Source: Comamonadaceae bacterium
Lineage (GTDB): Bacteria > Pseudomonadota > Gammaproteobacteria > Burkholderiales > Burkholderiaceae_C
DNA: 17,182 nt
Reading direction: 5' to 3'
Assembly: GCA_947454585.1 (NCBI GenBank)
Contig: CANGML010000013.1
Span: forward strand, 1-17,182
In this document: one piece after another, positions 8,401 to 16,500 of the stretch
How positions within the stretch are numbered: the first letter of the stretch is position 1
Layout: every line of letters starts with the position of its first letter
Notes under the pieces: generated by a model
The model's database searches: none
What the model was told of the DNA's origin: nothing
Seen by the model: only the letters and a program-made list of their open reading frames with translations
Translations under genes and position numbers: made by a program

Positions 8401-9491
8401 ATGATGCCCAAGACTACCTGCCGCATTTCGTCGCGTTGCAGGCAGAGCAAATCAAAGTGGCCGATCGCTTGATTCACCAAGTGCTGGTGGGTGGGTCGCG
8501 TCAGGGGGATCTGTGGCGGATGAACATCAGCGCCGAGGAGTTGAACGGTGCTGTCGAAGTCCGGCCGGCCAAGGGCGACGTACCCGCCCAGTTGTTTGCG
8601 CGTTTGGCTTACTTGCATATTCCCCCGAGCTCGGTGCCCGATGTCGAACGCCTGTTGAGCGAGCAGCCCAGCAGCATTCCCACGCTGGACATCGTGATTG
8701 CCGATCTCACCTTGCGTGGCAAAAAACTGGGGCGCCTTGAGATTGATGCGGTGAACCGCGTGGGGGCGAAAGCCGCGCGCGAGTGGCGCTTGAACAAATT
8801 CAACATCACCGTGCCTGAGGCCAGCTTGACGGCCCAGGGCAGTTGGATGGCGGATGGTCCGCGCCTGCGGCGCACCCAATTCAATTTTGGTTTGGCGATC
8901 CGTGACAGCGGTGAGCTGCTGACACGCTTGGGCACGCCCGGCGCTGTGCGCGGCGGCGAGGGGCGTCTAGACGGCGAGGTGTCATGGCAGGGCTCCCCGA
9001 TCACCTTGGATTACGCCAGCATGACGGGCCAACTGAAACTGGCGATTGAAAAAGGCCAGTTCCTGAAAACCGACCCCGGGGCGGCCCGCTTGTTGGGAGT
9101 GTTGAATTTGCAAGCCTTGCCGCGGCGCTTGAGTTTGGATTTCAGCGACCTGTTCAGTGATGGCTTTGCCTTTGACTTTGTGCGGGGTGATATCCGCATC
9201 GAGCAAGGCTTGGCCTTGACCAACAACCTGCAAATGAAGGGCTTGGTGGCCGGCGCCTTGATTGAAGGCAGCGCCGATTTGGTGAAGGAAACGCAAAAAC
9301 TCAAGGTGGTGGTGGTGCCTGAAATCAATGCGGGGACAGCATCGCTGTACATGGCCACCATCAATCCCTTGGTCGGGTTGACCAGTTACTTGGCCCAATT
9401 GGTCTTGAGTAAGCCCTTGGTCCGCGCGGGCACCACCGAGTTTCAAGTGGATGGCACCTGGGCAGACCCCCGGGTGACCAAGATCGACTGA
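5433..9491 (+). CDS. yhdP: YhdP family AsmA-like protein, inner-to-outer-membrane phospholipid transport
   Basis: A 1352-residue protein with one N-terminal membrane anchor (residues about 31-53) and a very long periplasmic part rich in alternating beta strands, as in AsmA-like bridge proteins. The N-terminal pattern after the anchor (GGWWVPWFEIRDLQLF, then ALHLPRVVAAISPLSVL) and the C-terminal block (FDFVRGDIRIEQGLALTNNLQMKG, LVKETQKLKVVVVPEI, ending TEFQVDGTWADPRV) are typical of YhdP. In E. coli, YhdP acts with TamB and YdbH to carry phospholipids across the periplasm and support the outer-membrane barrier. Length agrees with the family (about 1270-1400). It is divergent from glnE with a gap of only 36 bp, a pairing I recall from other Burkholderiales. 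Its stop overlaps the start of the histidine kinase gene (TGATG), so the two should be co-transcribed. No Shine-Dalgarno is evident at 5433. Confidence 0.93.
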   Translation: MKQLSDSENPTPQTAAPDLQSKSVGQRVVGGMLALVVVGWVTVLLAWGALHIFIVPRIDEYRGALQQQASRVIGLRVDIGSIQAEGGWWVPWFEIRDLQLFDRDGRQALHLPRVVAAISPLSVLRAQFEQIDIESPELEIRKDAQGHVWVAGIDTALAGDGSAADWVFSQPQWVVRQGVVHWRDESRSHKTQIDAPVLTLQDVEVSLVNRWFRHDMRADFTPPEALGQRLTLQGNFHQTPWLRAGDLAQWSGEAFAHMPFVNVATLRQWVPMDKGLSLREGRGALRLWSDIRQGEPVGITADVALDAVEARLGVDLQPLSLRHVHGRVGAQWPDNRVEVSTNDLVFDTQEGEHWPGGVLRVSWSGDALATGTLNADRLDLEALAQISQRLPLPETWRALFARVQPQGQVNQLKATWQRLANDSLTYSVHGQVQQLHLKRDTQADSVLANLPGIQGAQLLVDLNQSGGKAHVAWHQGGLTLPFGLDQNQIALDDASVQLAWQQSGPDVAVQFTQGRLANEDLAGEFNGSWKTGVGEHRLPGILDLTASISRAKVTSVHRYLPEVLPVSVRTYVRDAMLAGEASQGVIRVRGNLHDMPFDNPKLGEFRISAQVAQGHYAYVPPEPAKNKASAAASWPALQAVTGELVFDRSSFGFKGRTQLAGAPEVAWQKVEARIADVTHPVVQVSGEARGPLSQVLQLVANSALNDLTGGVLSQSQATGDASYKLALNLPLAQLQSSKVNGTVAFANNSLQVIPGTPVLQKTRGTLAFSETGIQLKALQAQLLGGDATLDGGLLFTGKGDALPVQLQIKGELTAAGLRQAQELGWVSRLAQHANGKAAYNATVGLRRGKPELLISSNLKGMALTLPAPLNKVAATTLPLRIESQLTRESLQPKSRVLQDQIKVTLDRVMSLAYVRDISNARPIVIRGGIAVGPSVVEGLTLRDNAVSLILQLPSVDLDAWDATLTQLTGAPLIKNSPSKKTLLGQEAAADDAQDYLPHFVALQAEQIKVADRLIHQVLVGGSRQGDLWRMNISAEELNGAVEVRPAKGDVPAQLFARLAYLHIPPSSVPDVERLLSEQPSSIPTLDIVIADLTLRGKKLGRLEIDAVNRVGAKAAREWRLNKFNITVPEASLTAQGSWMADGPRLRRTQFNFGLAIRDSGELLTRLGTPGAVRGGEGRLDGEVSWQGSPITLDYASMTGQLKLAIEKGQFLKTDPGAARLLGVLNLQALPRRLSLDFSDLFSDGFAFDFVRGDIRIEQGLALTNNLQMKGLVAGALIEGSADLVKETQKLKVVVVPEINAGTASLYMATINPLVGLTSYLAQLVLSKPLVRAGTTEFQVDGTWADPRVTKID

Positions 9492-11479
9492 TGATTTCTC
9501 GCACGGTGACACAACCGCGCCGCCGCGTCTTGTGGGGGCTCTTGGTGTTGTTGGTGCTGGCCATGCTCGGCACTTTGGTTTGGTTGGCGGGTCGCTATGA
9601 GGTCACCCAAGAACAAAGCCGAATCGAGCATGATGCCGCTGACGCCGTGACAGACATTCGCACGGGCCTGACGCGCAATGTGCAAAGTTTGCAGGCCTTG
9701 CAATACGCAGACCGCAGCAAGGTGCCGTGGTCGCAAGATGCGCAGGTGTTGTTGCGCGAGCGCCGCGAGTGGTTGCGGCTGGAGTTGCGCGATGCCGATT
9801 TGCGTGTGATCAAAAGTATTGACACGCCTTTTCGCGCACCGGTGTTCAGCCACTTCGGGCGCATGGCCAATCAGCCTGAAGTCGTTCAAGCCTGCGGCGT
9901 GGCACGACGGCAAAGCGGCCCCGGGTATGGGGCCAGCACGTATTTGCCGCAGGCCGATGGCTTGGGTTTAGAAATCATGGACCTGTGTTTGCCCGTCATC
10001 GTGGATGGGGAAATCGCGGGGTACACCGTGGCGACCTATGCCTTGAGCGAAATTTTGATCAACATGGTGGGCCCCCAACTCACCCGCAGCCAAGAGGTGT
10101 CGTTCACCGAGTCGGATGGCACCCGCTTGGCGATGCATGGCCAAGCCCGGCGTGGCACGCGCGTGTTTGTTGCCAAGCAATTGCTCGATTTACCCGGGCA
10201 CAACATGGTGCTGCGCATGGACAGCTGGCGCGGTGCCCCCGAGCTGTTTCCCAATGTGTTGACGGCCTTGGTCATGGCCATGGCCTTGGCGCTGGTGATC
10301 GTGTTGGTCATGCTGGCGCGCGACATGCGCCGTCGTCAACGGGTGGAGTTAGATTTGGCCGAAGCCTTGGCATTTCGCAAAGCGATGGAGGACTCCTTGG
10401 TCACCGGCTTGCGTGCGCGTGACAACCAAGGCCGCATCACGTATGTGAACCCAGCCTTCTGCGAGATGGTGGGGTTTGAAGCCAAAGAGCTGATCGGCAA
10501 AGGGATTCCGGCGCCCTATTGGCCGCCTGAAATGGTCGATGAGTATGGCCAACGCCAAGCCCTGCGGCTGGCCGGAAACGCGCCACCGCGCGAAGGGGTG
10601 GAGTCGGTTTTCATGCGCAAAAACGGCGAGCATTTCGCGGTCATGATTTTTGAAGCCCCGTTGATCAATGTGGTGGGTGAACAAACCGGTTGGATGGGCG
10701 CCGTGCTGGACATCAGCGAGCAACGGCGGGTCGAGGAAATGTCGCGAGCCAGCCAAGAGCGCCTGCAAGCTACGGCGCGCTTGGCCACGGTCGGCGAGAT
10801 GGCCTCCTTGCTCAGCCATGAACTGAACCAGCCCTTGGCCGCGATCTCGAGCTACGCCACCGGCAGCATGAACTTGTTGCAAGACATGGCTGGGCAAGAT
10901 CCCGATTTAGCCGAGACCCTGAGCAGTGCCATTCAACGCATTGGGCAGCAAGCGGAGCGTGCCGGCAAAGTGATCAAGAGCGTGCATGACTTTGTGCGCC
11001 GCCGCGATCAAGCGCGAGAGGCGGTCAACCCGCAGGCCTTGTTGGACGATGTGATGCCCTTGATTATTTTGCAAGCCCGCAAAATCGGGGTGCGTGTGGT
11101 GGTGCAGTGCCCTTCCGATTTGCCCTCGGTTTTGTGCGACCGCACCATGGTGGAGCAGGTGCTGTTGAATTTGTCGCGCAACGCGATGCAAGCCATGGCA
11201 GACGATACGTCTCACAAAGTGCTGACGCTCACGGTTCGACTTGCTGCATCGAATGCCACCAGCCGATGGATGGAGTTCAGCGTGTCTGATGTGGGCACCG
11301 GTATTGCGGACGGCGTGTCGGAAAAACTCTTCACGCCGTTTTTCACCACCAAAGAAGAAGGCATGGGCTTGGGCTTGAGTTTGTGTCGCACCGTGGTAGA
11401 GCAGCATGGCGGCTTCTTGGGACACCACCCCAACACGCCTCGCGGCACGGTGTTTAGTTTCACCTTGCCACAATCTTGA
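9491..11479 (+). CDS. PAS-domain sensor histidine kinase, DctS/FixL-like
   Basis: A 662-residue membrane sensor kinase. TM1 is at about 12-33, followed by a periplasmic sensor domain of about 220 residues, TM2 at about 254-276, a cytoplasmic PAS domain at about 295-410 (RARDNQGRITYVNPAFCEMVGF), and then the kinase core. The phosphoacceptor is H443 in SHELNQPLAAISSYA. The N box centres on N564, the G1 box is DVGTGIAD (600-607), and the G2 box is GMGLGLSLC (624-632), so the catalytic elements are complete. The architecture and the FixJ-type partner resemble DctS/DctR, which sense C4-dicarboxylates, but no transporter gene lies nearby and the ligand cannot be read from the sequence. Translation is coupled to yhdP through TGATG. 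The periplasmic domain holds two cysteines (C135, C166). Kinase function is certain; the signal is unknown. Confidence 0.93.
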   Translation: MISRTVTQPRRRVLWGLLVLLVLAMLGTLVWLAGRYEVTQEQSRIEHDAADAVTDIRTGLTRNVQSLQALQYADRSKVPWSQDAQVLLRERREWLRLELRDADLRVIKSIDTPFRAPVFSHFGRMANQPEVVQACGVARRQSGPGYGASTYLPQADGLGLEIMDLCLPVIVDGEIAGYTVATYALSEILINMVGPQLTRSQEVSFTESDGTRLAMHGQARRGTRVFVAKQLLDLPGHNMVLRMDSWRGAPELFPNVLTALVMAMALALVIVLVMLARDMRRRQRVELDLAEALAFRKAMEDSLVTGLRARDNQGRITYVNPAFCEMVGFEAKELIGKGIPAPYWPPEMVDEYGQRQALRLAGNAPPREGVESVFMRKNGEHFAVMIFEAPLINVVGEQTGWMGAVLDISEQRRVEEMSRASQERLQATARLATVGEMASLLSHELNQPLAAISSYATGSMNLLQDMAGQDPDLAETLSSAIQRIGQQAERAGKVIKSVHDFVRRRDQAREAVNPQALLDDVMPLIILQARKIGVRVVVQCPSDLPSVLCDRTMVEQVLLNLSRNAMQAMADDTSHKVLTLTVRLAASNATSRWMEFSVSDVGTGIADGVSEKLFTPFFTTKEEGMGLGLSLCRTVVEQHGGFLGHHPNTPRGTVFSFTLPQS

Positions 11480-11494
11480 GAGAAGGTTTGATCG

Positions 11495-12130
11495 ATGCAA
11501 CCCACAGAAGATGCTTTGGTTTTTATCGTTGACGATGACGCGGGCGTGCGTGAGGCGCTGGCTTGGTTGCTGCGGTCGCGCCGATTGCCGAGCCAGTCGT
11601 TTCAGAGCGCCGACGCGTTCGTTGAATTTTTGCAAAGCGATACGCAGCCCTGGCAACCCAAGCAGCCCGGGTGTTTGCTCTTGGATGTGCGCATGCCCGG
11701 CATGAGCGGCTTGGCCTTGTTTGAACAGCTCAAAGACAAGCAGCTGCTGCAAAGCCTGCCTGTTATTTTTCTGACCGGTCATGCCGATGTGCCGACCGCC
11801 GTGGACTCCGTCAAACGTGGGGCGTTTGATTTTTGTGAAAAACCTTTTTCAGACAACGCCTTGGTGGACCGCATTGAGCAGGCGCTGACGCTCTCCGCGC
11901 AAACGCAAGCCGCACAGCGCACGCAGCAAAACTTGAAAGCCAATCTGGCAGACCTCACGGAGCGCGAGCGAGACGTGATGCGTTTGGTGATCGAGGGCTT
12001 GCCCAACAAGCTGATTGCCGATCAACTCGACATCAGCGTGCGCACGGTAGAGGTGCACCGGGCCCGCGTGTTTGACAAAATGAATGTCAAGTCAGCGGTT
12101 GAACTGGCCAATTTGCTGCGCGGTGATTGA
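11495..12130 (+). CDS. FixJ/NarL-type response regulator (receiver plus LuxR helix-turn-helix)
   Basis: A 211-residue response regulator, surely the partner of the kinase ending 15 bp upstream. The receiver domain (about 7-125) has the acidic pocket D13-D15, the phosphoacceptor D64 in LLLDVRMPGMSG, T94 and K116, all in normal positions. The output domain (about 152-209) is a LuxR-type helix-turn-helix: LTERERDVMRLVIEGLPNKLIADQL, then SVRTVEVHRARVFDKM. This is the FixJ/TodT/DctR arrangement, a transcription activator whose DNA binding is promoted by phosphorylation. A good ribosome site (GAGAAGG, eight bases before the ATG) is present. Only one base separates its stop from the stop of the small gene on the opposite strand, and no terminator is visible. 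Targets cannot be told from the window. Confidence 0.95.
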   Translation: MQPTEDALVFIVDDDAGVREALAWLLRSRRLPSQSFQSADAFVEFLQSDTQPWQPKQPGCLLLDVRMPGMSGLALFEQLKDKQLLQSLPVIFLTGHADVPTAVDSVKRGAFDFCEKPFSDNALVDRIEQALTLSAQTQAAQRTQQNLKANLADLTERERDVMRLVIEGLPNKLIADQLDISVRTVEVHRARVFDKMNVKSAVELANLLRGD

Positions 12131-12131
12131 G

Positions 12132-12299
12132 TCAAGGCTGTGGCTTGTCGGGGTCGCTGCCTTTTTTGCTTGTGCTGGCTTCGAGTTGCGCCGCTTCGTG
12201 CGCTGCCTCTGCCTCTGCACGGCCTGAAAACATGGTCCACCACACAATCAGTACCAAGATGCAACCGGCGCCCAAAGCTTCCAGCAAAATCAACCACAT
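12132..12299 (-). CDS. Small single-pass membrane protein of unknown function (55 aa)
   Basis: A 55-residue product beginning MWLILLEALGAGCILVLIVW: a membrane helix over residues 2-24, then WTMFSGR and a charged, mostly hydrophilic tail rich in Ala, Glu and Lys, with the N terminus probably outside. I do not recognise a named family, though small proteins of this look occur next to mltA in related bacteria (memory, not a search). Support for a real gene: the ATG at 12299-12297 is preceded by AAAGGAT at seven bases, a good ribosome site on this strand, and the frame ends exactly one base from the response regulator stop. The longer upstream extension in this frame would run inside mltA and is unlikely. 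Its ATG overlaps the mltA ATG in the palindrome CATG. Function unknown; an envelope role is a guess from context. Confidence 0.65.
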   Translation of the reverse strand: MWLILLEALGAGCILVLIVWWTMFSGRAEAEAAHEAAQLEASTSKKGSDPDKPQP

Positions 12300-13491
12300 G
12301 AGACAGATCCTTTGGCGTATGACGTTGGCGCTCATTGTAGGAAGCCTGGTGGCGTGTGGCACACCACGCCAAGCGCCGGTGGAGGCGGACGCCCGCCCCT
12401 CCCCTGCCACCAAGCCGCTGCTCGAAGCGCCACGCGCGAGCGGTGGAATGGCCGGCATGCCCGGCACCCCCAGTCCGCAGCAGAGTTACCGCAGCCGTTG
12501 GATCGCCGCCACCTGGCGTGATGTGCCTGGCTGGCAAAACGACAATTTGCAAGAGGCGTGGAATGCTTGGTTGCAAAACTGCGAACGTCCCGGCCCCTTG
12601 TTTGCGCCGCTTTGCAAAGACGTACGTCAACTGATCTTGGGCAGCGATGACGACCGTCGTTTGTGGATGATGGCCAACTTGCAGCCCTATCGGGTCGAGT
12701 CCCTCGAAGGTGTTGTGGAGGGTTTGTTGACCAGTTATTACGAACCTCTGTTTGAGGCCTCCGCGCAGATGCGCCCCGGTTTTAGCGTGCCCTTGTTCGC
12801 TCCACCCGAGGGGTTGGCAGAAGCGCGTCGCGGGGGTCGTGCGTGGTTCAGCCGTCAAGACATCGAGTCCAACCCCCAGGTGCGCGAGCTTCTGCGCGGC
12901 CGCGAACTGGCTTGGTTGGCCGATCCGATCGATGCCTTGGTGTTGCACATTCAAGGCTCTGGCCGTGTGCGCCTGACCAACCCCGATGGCAGCACGCGCG
13001 TGGCGCGCTTGGCCTTTGCGGCCTCCAATGAGCAGCCTTACCAAAGCGTGGGGCGCTGGTTGCTCGACCGAGGTTTGATCCGTGACGCCTCGTGGCCTGG
13101 CATCAAAGCGTGGATCAACAGCACGCAGCAAACCAACCCGCGCTTGGTGCAAGAGATGTTGTGGAGCAACCCGCGCTATGTGTTCTTTCGTGAAGAGGTG
13201 CGTCAAGCGGTGGACGCTGATTTGGGTCCGCGCGGTGCGCAAGGGGTGCCCCTCACGGCGGGGCGATCAATTGCAGTGGACAAGGATGCCATCCCCTACG
13301 GCACGCCGGTTTGGCTCAGCAGCAACGGGCCCAGCGGGAGCTTGCAGCGTTTGGTGTTTGCACAAGACACGGGCAGCGCCATTGTGGGTGCGGTGCGTGC
13401 GGATTACTTTGCGGGTACCGGCAACGATGCCGGTGAATTTGCGGGGCGCATGAAACAAGGCCTGCGCCTGTGGGTGTTGTGGCCCAAGTAG
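12298..13491 (+). CDS. mltA: Membrane-bound lytic murein transglycosylase A (lipoprotein)
   Basis: A 397-residue MltA-family enzyme that cleaves peptidoglycan between MurNAc and GlcNAc, forming 1,6-anhydro-MurNAc. The N terminus is a lipoprotein signal: MRQILWRMTLALIVGSLVAC, with lipobox LVAC and acylated C20. Gly at +2 predicts the outer membrane. The MltA domain runs from about 120 to 300 (GLLTSYYEP at 142-150, LHIQGSGRV at 216-224). The C-terminal 3D domain follows: IPYGTPVWL, then FAQDTGSAIVGAVRADYFAG, with conserved aspartates D357, D369 and D377; the aspartate of the QDTG segment is a candidate for the catalytic acid. I chose the ATG at 12298 because it gives a charged n-region. The ATG at 12319 is an alternative with a shorter signal. 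The frame stays open upstream to 12127, but that part overlaps other genes. No Shine-Dalgarno is visible. Confidence 0.93.
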   Translation: MRQILWRMTLALIVGSLVACGTPRQAPVEADARPSPATKPLLEAPRASGGMAGMPGTPSPQQSYRSRWIAATWRDVPGWQNDNLQEAWNAWLQNCERPGPLFAPLCKDVRQLILGSDDDRRLWMMANLQPYRVESLEGVVEGLLTSYYEPLFEASAQMRPGFSVPLFAPPEGLAEARRGGRAWFSRQDIESNPQVRELLRGRELAWLADPIDALVLHIQGSGRVRLTNPDGSTRVARLAFAASNEQPYQSVGRWLLDRGLIRDASWPGIKAWINSTQQTNPRLVQEMLWSNPRYVFFREEVRQAVDADLGPRGAQGVPLTAGRSIAVDKDAIPYGTPVWLSSNGPSGSLQRLVFAQDTGSAIVGAVRADYFAGTGNDAGEFAGRMKQGLRLWVLWPK

Positions 13492-13505
13492 TCCGCCCCT
13501 AAACT
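13477..13505 (+). promoter_or_regulatory. Candidate sigma-70 promoter for the ferredoxin oxidoreductase gene
   Basis: TTGTGG (13477-13482) and TAAACT (13500-13505) are separated by 17 bp, matching three and four of the six consensus positions respectively. It overlaps the end of mltA, and transcription would start near 13512. It is weak, and read-through from mltA is an alternative source of transcript. Confidence 0.3.
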
Positions 13506-13529
13506 AAAGACACGCAGCACCGCTGCATC

Positions 13530-13534
13530 AGGAG
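13530..13534 (+). promoter_or_regulatory. Shine-Dalgarno site that fixes the 13541 start
   Basis: AGGAG lies six bases before the ATG at 13541. This is one of the two cleanest ribosome sites in the window and confirms that start. A short perfect inverted repeat, GCAGC-ACC-GCTGC (13514-13526), sits just upstream in the leader. Confidence 0.7.
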
Positions 13535-13540
13535 TTAGCC

Positions 13541-16500
13541 ATGAACGCCCCCTTGCCCGAGCCTATTCGCCGCGCCCTCGACAGCGTGACCTTGGACGAC
13601 AAATACAGCCTCGACGTGGGCCGTGCGTTCATGAGTGGTGTGCAAGCCTTGGTCAAGCTGCCCATGCTGCAGCGCCAACGCGATGCGCTGCAAGGCAAAA
13701 ATACCGCCGGCTTTATCAGTGGCTATCGCGGCTCCCCCTTGGGCACGTATGACCAAGCCTTGTGGAAAGCCAAGCCGTATTTGCAAGCGCAAAACATCGT
13801 CTTCCAACCGGGGGTGAACGAAGAACTGGCCGCCACCGCGCTGTGGGGCACGCAGCAGCTGGGTTTTGCGCCACCGGGCAGCAACAAGTTCGACGGTGTG
13901 TTTGGCATTTGGTACGGCAAAGGCCCGGGCGTGGACCGTTGCTCCGATGTGTTCAAGCACGCCAATATGGCGGGCACCACCCCCTGGGGGGGCGTGTTGG
14001 CGGTGGCGGGTGATGACCATGTGGCCAAGAGCTCGACTGCGGCGCATCAAAGCGACCACATCTTCAAAGCCTGTGGCACGCCCGTATTTTTCCCCAGCAA
14101 TGTGCAGGAAATTTTGGACCTCGGCTTGCACGCCATCGCCATGAGCCGCTTCAGCGGTGTGTGGTCGGGCATGAAGACGATTCAAGAAATCGTGGAGTCC
14201 AGCGCCACCGCGGTGATTGACCCGCAACGCGTGAACATCGTCATCCCCGAGTTTGAGATGCCTGCGGGCGGTGTGCACATCCGCTGGCCAGACACCGCAC
14301 TCGAACAAGAGGCCCGCTTGTTTGACTACAAGTGGTATGCCGCGCTGGCCTATGTGCGCGCCAACCGGTTGAACTACAACGTGATCGAAGGCCCCAACGG
14401 CGGCCAAGGCGACCGCTTGGGTCTGATTGCCAGTGGCAAAGCGTTCAATGACACCCGCCAAGCCTTGCTCGATTTGGGGCTGGACGACGACACCTGTCGC
14501 CGGCTGGGCATTCGCTTGCACAAGGTGTCGGTGGTCTGGCCGCTGGACGCGCAGCTCACCCGCGAATTCGCCACAGGCTTGCAAGAAATTTTGGTGATCG
14601 AAGAGAAGCGCCAAGTCATTGAGTACCAACTCAAAGAAGAGCTCTACAACTGGCGCGCCGATGTGCGGCCCCATGTGCTGGGCAAGTTCAACGACATGGC
14701 GGGCGACGCCGCATCAGACAGCCCCTTCGGCGGCGGTGAGTGGTCGCAGCCCAATCCGAGTGGCAACACTTTGTTGCGCGCCAATGCCGACCTCAACCCC
14801 GCGCTGATTGCCAAAGCCATTGCCCAGCGCGTATTGAAGCTCGGCGTGGATGCAGACACCACCGCCCGCATCCAAGCGCAGTTGGCCATCATCCAGGCCA
14901 AAGAGACCCAGCTGCAAAGCCTCACGCTCAAGGCCGATCGCACGCCTTGGTTTTGCTCGGGTTGCCCGCACAACACCTCCACCAAGGTGCCAGAAGGTTC
15001 GCGTGCGATGGCCGGGATTGGCTGCCACTTCATGGCCTTGTGGATGGACCGCGATACCCACGGCTTCACGCAAATGGGTGGCGAGGGCGTGCCGTGGGTG
15101 GGCCAGCAGCCGTTTGTGAACGATGCGCACATCTTTGCCAACTTGGGCGATGGCACCTACTTTCACAGCGGCATTTTGGCGATTCGCCAAAGCATTGCTG
15201 CGGGCGTGAACATCACCTACAAAATTTTGTACAACGATGCGGTGGCGATGACGGGTGGGCAACGCATTGGGGAAAGACCAGAAGGTCACAGCGTGTTGCA
15301 AATCGCCCAAAGCATGAAAGCTGAAGGCGCACAACGCATTAGCGTGGTGACGGACGAACCAGAGAAATATGAAGGCGCTGACTTGGTGGCCGGCGTGTCG
15401 GTGTTCCACCGCGACGAGCTGGACCGCATTCAGCGCGAGATGCGGGGGATCTTGGGGTGCACCGTCATCATCTATGACCAAACCTGCGCCACCGAAAAGC
15501 GCCGTCGCCGCAAGCGCGGCACGATGGTGGACCCTGCGGTGCGCGTGCTCATCAATGAACTGGTGTGTGAAGGCTGCGGCGACTGTGGCGTGCAAAGCAA
15601 TTGTTTGAGCGTGGAGCCTTTGGAGACCGAGTTCGGCCGCAAGCGCACCATCAACCAAAGCACCTGCAACAAAGACATCAGTTGCGTCAAAGGCTTCTGC
15701 CCCAGCTTCGTGACGGTGGAAGGTGGCCGTGTGAAGAAGACAGCCAAGGGGGTGTCGCGCATCGCGCTGCCGGACCTGGCTTTGTCAGCGCCCACGCTGC
15801 CAGACGCCACGCAGGCCTGGGGCATGGTGGTGGCGGGCGTGGGCGGCACGGGGGTCATCACCATTGGCCAGTTGCTCGGCATGGCGGCGCATATCGAAGG
15901 CAAGGGCGTCGTCACCCAAGACGCCGCGGGCTTGGCACAAAAAGGCGGGGCCACGTGGAGCCATGTCCTGATTGCTAACCACCCTGACGACATTCGCACC
16001 ACCCGTGTGGGGTTGGCGGCAGCCGATCTGGTCATCGGCTGCGACCCCATCGTGGTGGCAGGCAAAGAAACCTTGCAGCGCATGCGCGCAGGCCGAACCC
16101 ATGTGGCGCTGAACGCGCACAGCGCGCCCACAGCGGCGTTTGTGCGCAATGCCAATTGGCAAAACCCCGGCGACGACTGCGTGGCTGACATCGTGCACGC
16201 CGTCGGCGCAGAAGGCGTGTCTGCCTTTGACGCCGACCGCATCGCCACGCAAGTGCTCGGCGACAGCATTTTTGTGAACCCTCTGGTGTTGGGCTTTGCC
16301 TGGCAAAAAGGTTGGGTGCCCTTGGGGTTGGACGCCTTGATGCGCGCCATCGAGCTCAACGACATGGCGGTAGAACAAAACAAGACCGCGTTTGAATGGG
16401 GACGTCATTGCGCCGCGCATGCGGAGGCGGTGCAGGCCTTGCTCGCGCCTGCTCAAGTGGTGCAGTTTCACAAGCCCGAGGGTGTGGATGCTGTGATCGA

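Noticed and set aside
12127..12297. 57-residue N-terminal extension of the mltA frame
   Set aside because: It overlaps the regulator stop, starts without a ribosome site, and would bury the lipoprotein signal peptide, which must be N-terminal.
12300..12467. Upstream extension of the small membrane protein to 111 residues
   Set aside because: The added part is low-complexity and antisense to the mltA signal and linker region, while the ATG at 12299 has its own ribosome site and starts directly at the membrane helix.
12022..13242. 406-residue open frame on the minus strand across mltA
   Set aside because: It lies opposite the well-supported mltA and response regulator genes, its translation is low-complexity and His/Arg/Gln-rich, and it is best explained by GC-rich codon bias.
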